A program made the translations under genes and the position numbers. The notes beneath the pieces are model-generated. The model was given only the letters and a program-made list of their open reading frames with translations, was not told the DNA's origin and searched no databases. Below are positions 46,642 to 55,960 of a stretch of DNA of 64,000 nt, one piece after another. This stretch comes from Desulfosediminicola flagellatus (GTDB lineage: Bacteria; Desulfobacterota; Desulfobulbia; Desulfobulbales; Desulfocapsaceae). Numbering within the stretch: the first letter of the stretch is position 1; every line of letters starts with the position of its first letter. The stretch is taken from NCBI RefSeq assembly GCF_005116655.2, contig NZ_CP050698.1, positions 2,995,489 through 3,059,488 on the forward strand. The letters are read 5' to 3'.

Positions 46642-47868
46642 TCACTTAGACAGTTCTGATCGTTGCTCTCTAGAGCAGATGTCTACAACTCTGTCGAGAA
46701 GCATATCCGCAATTCGTTCCTTCGAGACCAACGGAAGATTTTCAGAACCATCTGCGGTAAGCAGCAGCAGTTGATTATTATCTACTTCAAAACCTGTAGA
46801 ATCTGACTTGATATTATTAACTGCTATCATATCCAGATTTTTAGCCTGAAGCTTTTTACGTCCTTCCTTCTCAAGCCGTGAACTTTCTGCTGCAAAACCT
46901 ATCAGCACTTGTCCTTCTTTTTTTCTGCGTCCAAGTTCTTTGAGGATATCCGGATTTTTTTCAAGCTCAAGGCTTCCTTTGATCTGCTCTTTTTTGACTT
47001 TTTCATCAAAGATCGTCCTTGCTCGGTAATCAGAAACTGCTGCAGATTTGATTATTATTCTAGAACTACTTGCGTATTCCATAACAGCATCATGCATTTC
47101 AATTGCTGTCTGAATATCGATGCGCTTTACCCCAAGAGGGGCTGTAAGTGATGTTGGACCTGATACCAGGGTAACCTCAGCACCACGCCTGTAAGCGGCA
47201 CGAGCCACTGCAAAACCCATCTTTCCTGAAGATCTGTTGCTTAAGAATCTTGCAGGATCAATCGGTTCCCGCGTCGGCCCTGCTGTAACAAGTACAGATT
47301 TTCCAGATAAATCGTGATTACTGAGAGCCCTTTGAAAAATATCGTCAACCTGATCCCATTCAGGCAGTCGCCCCTTGCCTTCTTCCTTGCAGGCCATCAT
47401 TCCCTCATCAGGGTCAATGACCGTATATCCAAAGGATTTCAATTTTTCGAGATTGAGTTGTGTAGCAGGATGACTGAACATACGTGTATTCATTGCCGGA
47501 CAAATATAGACAGGTGCCCTGGCTGCCAGAACAGTTGTGGAAAGGAGATCTTCAGCCATGCCGTTTGCAAGCCTGGCAATTGTCTGAGCACTCGCAGGTG
47601 CGATAATGATAATATCAGCCTCTCTGCCAAGATTTATATGAGCCATCACCTCACTGCTCTCAGTTTCAAACATATCAGTGTGAACCTTCTCGCCTGATAA
47701 TGCACTAAACGTTAGAGGTGTAACAAACTGTCTGGCAGACTCTGTCATTATAACTGAAACTAGAGCTTCGGCCTTTGCCAGCGTACTCACCCAGCCGGCA
47801 ACCTTAAATGCTGCAACACTTCCGGTAACTCCGATGAGTATTCTCTTTCCGGCATATACCCTGGCCAT
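46642..47868 (-). CDS. coaBC: Bifunctional phosphopantothenoylcysteine decarboxylase/phosphopantothenate--cysteine ligase CoaBC
   Basis: CoaBC carries out two steps of coenzyme A synthesis. From ATG 47868 (AGCAGGAG upstream) it is 408 residues. The N-terminal FMN decarboxylase CoaC shows ILIGVTGSVAAFK, the His-containing AHINLGREAD (active-site His), APASAQTIARLANG and PAMNTRMF. The C-terminal CoaB shows TAGPTREPIDPARFLSNRSSGKMG-type motifs and AVSDYR with the later KKEQIK. An upstream start (47922) would add 18 odd residues. A terminator on the minus strand at 47912-47940 separates it from the polysaccharide cluster. Confidence 0.96.
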   Translation of the reverse strand: MARVYAGKRILIGVTGSVAAFKVAGWVSTLAKAEALVSVIMTESARQFVTPLTFSALSGEKVHTDMFETESSEVMAHINLGREADIIIIAPASAQTIARLANGMAEDLLSTTVLAARAPVYICPAMNTRMFSHPATQLNLEKLKSFGYTVIDPDEGMMACKEEGKGRLPEWDQVDDIFQRALSNHDLSGKSVLVTAGPTREPIDPARFLSNRSSGKMGFAVARAAYRRGAEVTLVSGPTSLTAPLGVKRIDIQTAIEMHDAVMEYASSSRIIIKSAAVSDYRARTIFDEKVKKEQIKGSLELEKNPDILKELGRRKKEGQVLIGFAAESSRLEKEGRKKLQAKNLDMIAVNNIKSDSTGFEVDNNQLLLLTADGSENLPLVSKERIADMLLDRVVDICSREQRSELSK

Positions 47869-47911
47869 AATTACTCCTGCTTTACAATACTGAATCTCTT
47901 TAAACACAAAA

Positions 47912-47940
47912 AAGCATACCACTATTTCAGGGGTATGCTT
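47912..47940 (-). terminator. Rho-independent terminator ending the polysaccharide cluster
   Basis: AAGCATACC and GGTATGCTT form a 9-bp stem (47912-47920 with 47932-47940). Reading the minus strand it is followed by TTTT-G-TGTTT. It lies between the sugar transferase (48090) and coaBC, and should stop transcripts from the surface polysaccharide genes. Confidence 0.8.
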
Positions 47941-48089
47941 CTGCTAAAAATACACTCTATAATATATCAAAAAAAACCGGTTCGACCCGGGTAACGTACT
48001 TACTCCCTGATAAGACTCCTATAGTAATTGCTTCAACTTAATGTGCAACTAAAACAGGCGGTGTAATGCATATCTCTTAACACCACGCC

Positions 48090-49496
48090 TCACTTTCCGT
48101 TTCGTTTAAACATCGTGACTATTGTCTGACCGATTATCTTGATATCTGTCCACAATGAATAATTGAGAATATACCAGTCGTCCATCTGCACCCGCTCAGT
48201 ATAATTATCAACATCGGATCGTTTACCGACCTGCCATGGACCTGTGATTCCCGGCTTCATTGAGCAATACCGCCCGGCACTTTCTTTATAAAAGTTATCA
48301 AGTTCACAACCAACTATCGGCCGTGCTCCAACAACACTCATTTCACCTTTGAGCACGTTGAAAAACTGGGGAAACTCATCCAGACTCACCTTACGCAAGA
48401 ACCTCCCTATTGCAGTCACTCGCGGATCATTTCTCAGCTTGAATCTATTCTGCCATTCCTCACGCAGTGTCTCATCCTGCTGAAGAATGGTCTCAAGCTC
48501 GTTATCAGCACCCACTCTCATTGTTCGGAACTTCAAACAGTTGAATTTTCTACCAGTAACTGTAATACGTTCGTGAGCGTAGAAAATCGGGCCACCATCC
48601 GACACCTTAATAGCAAGAGCTACCATGAGTGTTAACGGGAGTGAAAAGATCAATACCATCACTGAAAAAACAATATCGAAACTTCGCTTCCATTCTGTGT
48701 GTGGATTGAAGTTCAAAATGATCAACTCGCCAAGAGACTGGAGTTCAGCATGATGAATCCCAAAAAGATACAAATCAGGTATAAGATAAATCTTCGCCCC
48801 TAGTGAACGGCACTCACGGAGTATCTTAAATATCATCTGTTCTGCCCGCATAGGCAGTGCAATATACACATAATCAATATCATTCTGATCAAGATACCCC
48901 TGCATTTCATCAATGGTTCCGATGACTGGTATATCCATCACCTCGGTTATTTTTTCATCCTTTCTCACATCATCAAAGAAGCCAAGCACTTCAATACCAG
49001 CCCATGGCATAGCTTCAATTTCCTTCACCAGCGTCACACCTAGTTCACCTGCGCCGACAACAACTGCTCTTCGGACGTTTTTACCATTATTTCTTATCCT
49101 GCGAAGCATCGCACGAGCGAATACGTGTAAAAGAAAGATGAGAGCTGGTGTGCTGAGCGACCAGATAAGAAATACTACTCTGGAATAGGCGTGAGATATT
49201 TTGAATATAAAAAAGTAAAACAATAGAATACCGACAACCATGACCCAGGCTTTTAAAATGGCAAGCAGTTCGAGGTAAAACTTCCCACCACGCCAGGATC
49301 GATAGAGTTGCACTGATTGAAAGGAAACAAAACAGAGTATAAATGTCAGTACTGTAAGACGTGAATAGTAGATATTCCAAGGTATACTGTACCACTTGAC
49401 CAGTGCTACCATATACCCGACACATAACAGGCAATCAACGAAATGCAACAATCTGGCAATCAGTGAACTTTGTTCTCGTAGATTGGTCGCGACCAT
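48090..49496 (-). CDS. Polyprenyl-phosphate glycosylphosphotransferase (WbaP/WcaJ-like initiating enzyme)
   Basis: A 468-residue membrane enzyme that transfers a sugar 1-phosphate from UDP-sugar to undecaprenyl phosphate to start a polysaccharide repeat. The N-terminal half has four to five membrane helices, then a CoA-binding-like Rossmann region (VVGAGELGVTLVKEIEA). The C-terminal bacterial sugar transferase domain shows KRSFDIVFSVMVLIF, DGGPIFYAHERI, LKFRTMRVGAD, SLDEFPQFFNVLKGEMS and KPGITGPWQV. Sugar (glucose, galactose or GlcNAc-type) is not predictable. It is the last gene of the surface cluster, with a terminator after it. Confidence 0.92.
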   Translation of the reverse strand: MVATNLREQSSLIARLLHFVDCLLCVGYMVALVKWYSIPWNIYYSRLTVLTFILCFVSFQSVQLYRSWRGGKFYLELLAILKAWVMVVGILLFYFFIFKISHAYSRVVFLIWSLSTPALIFLLHVFARAMLRRIRNNGKNVRRAVVVGAGELGVTLVKEIEAMPWAGIEVLGFFDDVRKDEKITEVMDIPVIGTIDEMQGYLDQNDIDYVYIALPMRAEQMIFKILRECRSLGAKIYLIPDLYLFGIHHAELQSLGELIILNFNPHTEWKRSFDIVFSVMVLIFSLPLTLMVALAIKVSDGGPIFYAHERITVTGRKFNCLKFRTMRVGADNELETILQQDETLREEWQNRFKLRNDPRVTAIGRFLRKVSLDEFPQFFNVLKGEMSVVGARPIVGCELDNFYKESAGRYCSMKPGITGPWQVGKRSDVDNYTERVQMDDWYILNYSLWTDIKIIGQTIVTMFKRNGK

Positions 49497-49544
49497 AAAA
49501 TTTAGTGTTTGGTAATCCTATTTATTTAAAAAGGTGAATGGAAT

Positions 49545-50474
49545 TCAATCAGGCTTTCTGCCTTTTTTCCACCAGGCCTGATGCATGCTCAGCCCCGGTA
49601 CTACTTCACCTGGAATCTTCTGATAATTTCTGCCGGCCTTATACCCTATAAACTTCATCATCGTACGGGCCATAAAATCTGCAGTCTTTACATACTCCTT
49701 CTTCTGCAGCAGATTATTCATGCCTGAACGGACATATTCGACACCGCGATTTTCAGCCTTCCCAAAATCATTAAAAAGAAGTGCTTCGACAGTATGCAGC
49801 ACGCCGATGTCAAAAGAGCGTTTAAACTCCTGAACGATTTTATAATTATGGCTATGATAAACAGCTGCATCACTCACATATTTAATCGTATATCCTTTCT
49901 GCAGAAGTCTTCCTGCCGCGCAGGTGTCTTCACCGAAAATAAGACCATCCTTAAAATAGCCGACATCTGTAAGGGTTGATTTTCGGTATGCTGCAAACGA
50001 ATTTGAAGTAAAGATTGTTCGTATCCCCAGCTTCTCCTTATCGTCATACTCTCTGGTATCAGGCTTATCAGGGTAATTGAAAGCACGTAGATGGGCAGCA
50101 GCAAAATCCGCATCTTCGTTTGGCAACTGTCTGCCATACGTCATTGCCAGCTTCTCATCGTCAACAAACGGTGCTATGAGCTTTTCAATAGCATCATTCG
50201 CTGCTGGAATTGCATCCTGAGTCATAAATACAAGAATATCGCCAGTTGCTTCCTCAGCCATACGCGTACGTGTTCCACCATGATCGAACTCTGATTGCGG
50301 GATTATGGTTACAGATGCCCCATAGTCTCTACATACGCTGACAGTAGCATCTTTTGATGATGAATCCACAACCAGAATCTCTTCTGGTATAACAGTCTGC
50401 TTCTCTAATACCTGAAACAGTTTAGTCAGTGTCTTGGCGCCATTATATGTTGGTATTATTATAGATAATTTCAC
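49545..50474 (-). CDS. Family 2 glycosyltransferase, rhamnosyltransferase-like
   Basis: A 309-residue GT-A enzyme. SIIIPTYNGAKTLTKLFQ near 4-21 is the nucleotide-binding start, VVDSSSKD the first Asp motif, FMTQDAIPA the metal region. NSFAAYRKSTLTDVGYF and FGEDTCAAGRL are acceptor-side motifs resembling rhamnosyltransferases. The start is GTG 50474 with GGGAG upstream. Donor and acceptor cannot be determined. It is the second gene from the cluster's end. Confidence 0.9.
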   Translation of the reverse strand: MKLSIIIPTYNGAKTLTKLFQVLEKQTVIPEEILVVDSSSKDATVSVCRDYGASVTIIPQSEFDHGGTRTRMAEEATGDILVFMTQDAIPAANDAIEKLIAPFVDDEKLAMTYGRQLPNEDADFAAAHLRAFNYPDKPDTREYDDKEKLGIRTIFTSNSFAAYRKSTLTDVGYFKDGLIFGEDTCAAGRLLQKGYTIKYVSDAAVYHSHNYKIVQEFKRSFDIGVLHTVEALLFNDFGKAENRGVEYVRSGMNNLLQKKEYVKTADFMARTMMKFIGYKAGRNYQKIPGEVVPGLSMHQAWWKKGRKPD

Positions 50475-50569
50475 ACTACTCCCTGGTAACAGAAAAAGAG
50501 TGATTTTGGTGCTTACAGGTTAACTGATACAGATTCACAATTTATGTATCTCCTCGTAGCATACGAGCA

Positions 50570-51391
50570 TTAAATTTTCACATACCGTACGAGAATGTAT
50601 TTCATGACTGCCCACAGCATATACGGAGATGGATGCTTTCTGTAGAGAAGCATCTCACTTTTCGATGCTACTTCTCGTAAGAATACTTGTACATCCCGTC
50701 GTTTTCGCTTCCAGCCTCTGCCGTGATACGCAACAAGTTGAGGCTCAAAAAGCAACTTCCACCCATGCTTTCGCAATCGTATGGAAAATTCGATATCTTC
50801 TTTGTACAAAAAGAAATCCGGGTCAAAGATATACCCACTCATTGCCGCAAGCGCTTCAGGCCTGCAGGCGAGCAAGGCACCACAAACGGCAGGAAGAAAC
50901 TGCCGCGGTCTGTTTATGCCAGCGTACCTGACTCCGTGGTCTCTATCGTACCAGCGACCATACCATTTCCTGAATACTCCGGTTGAATCAATATATTCTG
51001 TTGGTTTAGAAGAGTTCATGTCGTAACCAACAAGAACACCCGAAACAACACCCGCTTCAGGTGTATTTTTTAATAACGTTAAGGCTTTCTCCAGATATTT
51101 GTCCGGAAGTACTGTATCCGGATTCAAAAACACAACCATTTCGGTATCTGCAGATACAGCTTGATAGCCTATGTTATTTGCTTGAGAAAAACCAACATTC
51201 GAGGTTCGTATTAATCTGAAAGCATACCGATCTGCCAACTGGTCAAGATACCCGGTTTCTGTTGAGCCACTATCTACGACTATAAGATTGAGAGAGCATC
51301 CACTCTGATTTTCAAGCGCGCCCAAGCATTGTGGCAGCTCATGAGCTGAATTGTGGGATACTATAATCGCTGAAACAATAGGTATACTCAT
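50570..51391 (-). CDS. Family 2 glycosyltransferase
   Basis: A 273-residue GT-A glycosyltransferase. It starts SIPIVSAIIVSHNSAHELPQCL, followed by VVDSGSTETG, FSQANNIGYQ and FLNPDTVLP, then the acceptor-side CGALLACRPEALAAM and FFLYKEDIEFSIRLRKHGWK. These are hallmarks of polysaccharide rhamnosyl/glycosyltransferases. There are no membrane segments, so it is cytoplasmic and probably membrane-peripheral. Its upstream spacer is noncoding. Sugar specificity is unknown. Confidence 0.9.
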   Translation of the reverse strand: MSIPIVSAIIVSHNSAHELPQCLGALENQSGCSLNLIVVDSGSTETGYLDQLADRYAFRLIRTSNVGFSQANNIGYQAVSADTEMVVFLNPDTVLPDKYLEKALTLLKNTPEAGVVSGVLVGYDMNSSKPTEYIDSTGVFRKWYGRWYDRDHGVRYAGINRPRQFLPAVCGALLACRPEALAAMSGYIFDPDFFLYKEDIEFSIRLRKHGWKLLFEPQLVAYHGRGWKRKRRDVQVFLREVASKSEMLLYRKHPSPYMLWAVMKYILVRYVKI

Positions 51392-52059
51392 CGAATTTTA
51401 GTATTCGCCCATTCCCTGTTCTGACACCGGATTTCTTACGACCGAAAATCATCACCTGAACAAACTGCATTTACAACTGTTTCACGAGTTTTTCAATTAC
51501 AAACACACGCTCAGAACAGCTATTTCAATATTGTTCGAACATATATTTCAACTGATGTTTGCCTAACCGCCCGAAAAGCATTGCGATTCACCCTGTTGTC
51601 AGGCGTAATGCTCTTCGCAAATTTTTTTTTGCAACCGGATTATCCTGCTGTTGTTATCTCTTCGTATACCTTCTCCTCAGTATTTTATAATCAAACACTG
51701 ACTGGAAGTAATGCTTGTTGTACCCCTCTCCCAAAAACGGCAAAAATCACCCTGTTTATATTTACAGGCTGTCTTTTAAGCTGTTCTAAGTCACATGCGA
51801 CAAATAAAGGATGTTATACTTTCAGAAAAACGCATTGCCATCCAACCAACATTGACCATCCGGAATATGCGCTAAGTTAAGTCTGCCACAAACAAAATAA
51901 ATAATGAAGGGTAGAATTAAAAAAAATTCACTTTTTAGTTACACTATCTATAAATATTTATTTACTTGAAGTATCCACATTTAATGACGACACTGTAAGC
52001 ATTATATAATTTATGAAAACAACAGGTAGATGTGTGTGGATTACCAGCATAAGAGCAGA
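51392..52059. other. Intergenic region within the polysaccharide cluster
   Basis: About 670 AT-rich bases. A plus-strand frame of 99 codons at 51581-51880 has a Cys-rich, lipobox-like stretch but no ribosome site and no recognised family, so it is not called. No inverted repeats or RNA gene were recognised. Confidence 0.5.
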
Positions 52060-53112
52060 TCAAAGAAAAATCTTATTGTATGTCTCAAGAAGAAAATTTC
52101 CTTTGCCTAAAGCTTTTCTACGATTCATTATTGACTTCACTGCTTCCCTCTCGCTTAACGTCAACTCACCTCCAAAGGCTTTTATGGAAATAGCATGAGA
52201 GGAATTAATCAGTTCCCGTTTTTGCTGCATCAATTTCACCTGTTTTACGGCTTCACGTAGTCCTTTAAAATAGGCGTTAAGCTGTCCCTTTTTACATACA
52301 AATAAAAACCACATTAACTGGTAAATAACAATAACAGGAAAAAACCTGAAGAGCAAAGAAACAGGATAGTTTTTCACTAAAACATTAATATTATTTTTGG
52401 TTGATAAACGAATTGTAAACGGGTTAATTTTTGATCCGGAAGTTGCACTGCCGATATGGTAGACTTTGGCCGCGGCAAGATATTTACATTTCAATCCTGC
52501 ACGTACTGCCCGCATATTTATATCAAGGTCTTCGAGGTAGGCAAAGAAATCTTCATCAAATAATCCTACTACTGAGAAAAATCTGCTGCTGTAAAGTGCT
52601 GCGCCAGCACATGCACCAAAAACATCACGGTCCGTATCGTACTGCCCGGTGTCCTTTTCGAGTGTTCCTACACGGTATCCTACACCACCGCGCAACACAG
52701 CGTCACCTGCACCATCAAACACCATACGCTCGTGATAGCTCATCATCCTGATGCTGAATGAATCGTATTCTTTGTAGGTTTCAATAGCATGAATCATCAT
52801 CTCAACACATTGCTCTTCAACTTCAATATCATTATTGAGCAGCATGATCCAATCAGATTCGGATTGGCGTATTCCTTCGTTAACAGCCACGCTGAATCCA
52901 CGATTTTCAGAAAACGATATGACCTTTACCTGTGGAAATTCACTACGAACAAACGGTAACGAGTCATCTTCAGATCCGTTGTCAACCACAGTAATGCAAA
53001 ACTCCCGGCAGGTTTGCCTTGATAATGAATGCAAACATTCAGCCAGGAGTTCTTTACCATTCCAGTTAGGAATGATTATTTCAATCGTGCTATGAGGAGA
53101 CAGGCTCTTCAT
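52060..53112 (-). CDS. Family 2 glycosyltransferase, membrane-associated
   Basis: A 350-residue GT-A enzyme from ATG 53112. Motifs are STIEIIIPNWNGKELLAECL, VVDNGSEDDS, FAVNEGIRQ-type loop (GFSVAVNEGIRQSE), LLNNDIEVEE and AGAALYSSRFF with FFAYLEDLDINMRAVRAG. The C-terminal part has a hydrophobic stretch near LFRFFPVIVIYQLMWFLFV, suggesting membrane attachment. A longer ORF start (53184) is unlikely; ATG 53112 overlaps the next gene upstream by 23 bp, indicating coupled translation. Confidence 0.9.
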   Translation of the reverse strand: MKSLSPHSTIEIIIPNWNGKELLAECLHSLSRQTCREFCITVVDNGSEDDSLPFVRSEFPQVKVISFSENRGFSVAVNEGIRQSESDWIMLLNNDIEVEEQCVEMMIHAIETYKEYDSFSIRMMSYHERMVFDGAGDAVLRGGVGYRVGTLEKDTGQYDTDRDVFGACAGAALYSSRFFSVVGLFDEDFFAYLEDLDINMRAVRAGLKCKYLAAAKVYHIGSATSGSKINPFTIRLSTKNNINVLVKNYPVSLLFRFFPVIVIYQLMWFLFVCKKGQLNAYFKGLREAVKQVKLMQQKRELINSSHAISIKAFGGELTLSEREAVKSIMNRRKALGKGNFLLETYNKIFL

Positions 53113-54073
53113 TGTCGACCCTCGCAAACTTCTTGTCACCGATAACCCTACGCACATGATACACAGGTTTATTCTGTGCTTCATGGTAAGTCCTGGCTTG
53201 AAGTTCTGCTAATAACCCCATCGTAATAAATTGAAAACCAATGAATATCAGCATCACAGCAAGCAGCAATAATGGGCGATCGCCAAGAGGTACACCAAAG
53301 AACTGCTTCTGAACGGTTAAAACAGCTGCAATTGCGACACCTAGACCACCAGATAATACCCCCATAAGACCAAACACCTGAATTGGTCTCGTTGCGTAAC
53401 TGAGCAGGAATTTCACTGTCAACAGGTCAAGAACAACCCGTAATGTACGTGAAATACCATATTTAGTTGCACCAAATCTACGCGCACGATGGTTAACTTT
53501 TACCTCTGTAAAATCAATGCCCATGCCACTTGCAATAGCGGGAATAAATCTATGCATCTCGCCATAAAGCTTTACGCATTTAATTACATCTTTATGAAAA
53601 GCTTTAAGTGTACACCCATAATCGTGAAGGCTCACACCGGTTGTCAGAGAAATAATCTTGTTTGCAATCATTGATGGTAACTTACGATTAATAAACGCAT
53701 CCTTACGATCATGTCGCCAACCGGTAACGACATCGTACCCTTCCCGCACTTTTTGCAATAACAATGGAATATCATGTGGATCATTTTGCAAATCCGCATC
53801 CATAGTAATGATAACCTCGCCGCGAGCGTAATCAAAACCTGCAGCCATTGCCGCTGTCTGACCAAAGTTTCTTCTAAAGGATACGATAGTTACATTGTCA
53901 TCACCGGCCTGTATTTCCTCTAAAATCGTTAAGCTTCTATCAGTGCTGCCATCGTCTATAAAGATTATCTCATGTTTATCCTCTAGTGAGACCAGCACCT
54001 CTTTCAACTCGTCATACAGCAGTTGAATATTGTCCTCTTCATTTAAAAGCGGTATCACAACAGAAAGTAGCAC
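53090..54073 (-). CDS. Family 2 glycosyltransferase, polyprenyl-phosphate type (GtrB/DPM1-like)
   Basis: A 327-residue glycosyltransferase. The GT2 domain (VVIPLLNEEDNIQLLYDEL, FIDDGSTDRS, FRRNFGQTAAMAAGF, TMDADLQNDP) is followed by HRARRFGATKYG and two C-terminal membrane helices (about 225-290). This layout is typical of enzymes transferring a sugar to undecaprenyl phosphate (GtrB, ArnC). It may supply a lipid-linked sugar for modification of the polysaccharide. The start is GTG 54073 with GAGGGGTCC-type site upstream. Confidence 0.9.
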   Translation of the reverse strand: MLLSVVIPLLNEEDNIQLLYDELKEVLVSLEDKHEIIFIDDGSTDRSLTILEEIQAGDDNVTIVSFRRNFGQTAAMAAGFDYARGEVIITMDADLQNDPHDIPLLLQKVREGYDVVTGWRHDRKDAFINRKLPSMIANKIISLTTGVSLHDYGCTLKAFHKDVIKCVKLYGEMHRFIPAIASGMGIDFTEVKVNHRARRFGATKYGISRTLRVVLDLLTVKFLLSYATRPIQVFGLMGVLSGGLGVAIAAVLTVQKQFFGVPLGDRPLLLLAVMLIFIGFQFITMGLLAELQARTYHEAQNKPVYHVRRVIGDKKFARVDNEEPVSS

Positions 54074-54546
54074 GGACCCCTCTCCCTCTAGATAGAGTTA
54101 TCTATTTTCGCTCAACGTATCTGACCGCAATCCGTGGTCATCATAAGCCACAAGAACCATACGATTTAGCATGGTGTTCGAGTGTGCTCGTGTTCGTATT
54201 TCCAGGTAACTGTAATTACAGGGTAACACTCTGGAGCACACTGAAGACAAACATATGTAAATCAGCAAACTCGCATCATCCACACTTTACGGCAGAGTGC
54301 TATACAACCTATTGATAATGAATTATAAATATGATCAATGGAGCATTCATTCCAGACAATCTTTTCGTCAGGAGTGCTGTTATTCTTACTACTATTTTTC
54401 CTGACAAGCAAATGATTTCTGTCAAGATTTACCGTTGTTGGCAGATATACCTGATGTAATCAAACCCCAGAGATCAACATTGGAGATACAGGGCATGGAC
54501 GACTGCCCTTTTAAATCGCAATTTTCAAATGCAATCGCATGCCCTA
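54074..54546. other. Intergenic region with stem-loop structure
   Basis: 473 bp without a supported gene. It includes GTGTGCTC at 54182-54189 and its complement GAGCACAC at 54234-54241, with a nested GTGTT/AACAC pair and a 12-bp palindrome CTGTAATTACAG at 54210-54221. It may be a regulatory site or promoter for the genes at 54073 and below. Confidence 0.5.
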
Positions 54547-55632
54547 CTACCTTGCATGATTGTGTAATTCCTTCAGCTCATCAAGTTCGGCACCATTACT
54601 ACTTTTATACGACAGGTAAAATCCTAGACCAAGTATACCTAAACTCAGCATTTTCAACCGCAGCAACAACCCCATAGCAAGAGACTCAGCACCCGGTACA
54701 CCAATTAGGAGAAAATACCCGACGAATATCGATTCGAAATATCCAAGATTACCAAGCAGTGTTACAGGGACATGTGCTACTAAAAGCGCGGGAGGAACAA
54801 GCACGCACACACCAAGGAAACTGATGTCTACTGAAAAGGCCTTAAAAGCAATAAAGACATTCACCATTGTAAGAAAATAAAACGCAACAGTCAGCGCAAC
54901 GAGCTTTACCAAATAGCTCTTATCACTTCCCATTGCCGTAATAGCAATCTCAAGTCCGGATCTGATTTTTTTGGCTTTATCAACGATAATTTCAGTAACT
55001 TTTTCTAAACATTTTGCTATCTTCCCTTTTACTTTCAATTCACCAGCTTTTTCTGAACTGACAAATAGCCCTGGTAATTTGATTATACAATTGTTCAGCC
55101 ATGAGTCCCGACTACCTGCATAAAACAAAAATGCAAAGAGAATAAGTGCACAACAGCCACCGACAGCCGGCAAATAGATGAATGGATTTACGTAGAGATC
55201 AATTCTGAATAGAGGCATTACGATAACCAGAACACACAAAAAAAGTATGCCTGTAAATCTTTCAAGAAATACAGAAACTGCTGCATACGCCTGATCGTTA
55301 ATACGTTTACCAGCATAAAAGGATCGTACAACATCACCACCCACTGTAGATGGCAAAAAATTAGAAAAGAAATATCCAACAAAATACATTTTCAAGAGTT
55401 GCCACATCGGCACCCTGACTCGGCCTTTATCAAGCAAAAGTTTCCATTTGGCACAACTCACACAGAGCATCACTGGTGTCAGGCAAAATGATCCAACAAA
55501 ATAGCCCCAATGGATTCGTGAAAAGACATCTATCAACTCATTGGTTTTCACAAATGAAAGAAGAACTGCAAAAAAGGCAATACTGCAAAGCGCTTTGGCA
55601 GTAATTTTTAGAGCTGGTTTTATATTTTTCAT
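54547..55632 (-). CDS. Lysylphosphatidylglycerol synthase-TM/flippase-like membrane protein
   Basis: A 361-residue integral membrane protein of the UPF0104/LPG-synthase TM family, with about eight hydrophobic helices (for example 10-26, 42-60, 84-104, 116-134 and near 225-245). The signature region WQLLKMYFVGYFFSNFLPSTVGGDVVRSFYAG (with NxxxPxxxGGD) is present near 80-110. Members without the synthase domain are often linked to polysaccharide or glycolipid export, so a flippase-like role in this cluster is plausible. No catalytic aminoacyl-lipid domain is present. ATG 55632 has a weak ribosome site. Confidence 0.85.
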   Translation of the reverse strand: MKNIKPALKITAKALCSIAFFAVLLSFVKTNELIDVFSRIHWGYFVGSFCLTPVMLCVSCAKWKLLLDKGRVRVPMWQLLKMYFVGYFFSNFLPSTVGGDVVRSFYAGKRINDQAYAAVSVFLERFTGILFLCVLVIVMPLFRIDLYVNPFIYLPAVGGCCALILFAFLFYAGSRDSWLNNCIIKLPGLFVSSEKAGELKVKGKIAKCLEKVTEIIVDKAKKIRSGLEIAITAMGSDKSYLVKLVALTVAFYFLTMVNVFIAFKAFSVDISFLGVCVLVPPALLVAHVPVTLLGNLGYFESIFVGYFLLIGVPGAESLAMGLLLRLKMLSLGILGLGFYLSYKSSNGAELDELKELHNHAR

Positions 55633-55689
55633 TGTTGATTAACCTGCTCTTCTTTTGGAGTTATTTAATACGGAAAACGACATGCATCA

Positions 55690-55938
55690 TTAGATGATCT
55701 TGTTAACAATCCGTTTCATCAGGTTGTAGATCGAATTAGCACGCTGCTCATTACGAACCTGGAACCAGAAAGCCAACCCTGAAAAATGGTGGAGAATTCC
55801 AAGCACGAGCAGACAACGCAGATTGGGCCCGCTACTGAAATTACCAAGTGGTACAAAACGGGAAAGCACATACGTTCTGCCAACCCTAAGTGTTTCATTG
55901 CCTGTAATGTCAAATTTTTTACTCAATATCTTTTCCAT
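55690..55938 (-). CDS. Possible small protein of 82 residues, unknown
   Basis: An 82-residue frame begins with ATG 55938, 22 bp after the HAD-protein stop, and has AAGG...GGG upstream. It has a mixed hydrophobic middle (CLLVLGILHHFSGLAFWFQV) that could be a membrane helix. I recognise no family; its position in an operon and ribosome site are the only support. Confidence 0.35.
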   Translation of the reverse strand: MEKILSKKFDITGNETLRVGRTYVLSRFVPLGNFSSGPNLRCLLVLGILHHFSGLAFWFQVRNEQRANSIYNLMKRIVNKII

Positions 55939-55960
55939 TTCCCTTACCTTGCTCGTGTAG

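Noticed and set aside
47975..47995. GGTTCGACCCGG resembling a tRNA T-arm
   Set aside because: No matching acceptor, D or anticodon arms nearby on either strand.
51581..51880. 99-codon plus-strand frame with a lipobox-like LLSC stretch
   Set aside because: No ribosome site, no recognised family, Cys-rich but unlike any known protein, and in an AT-rich spacer; likely chance.
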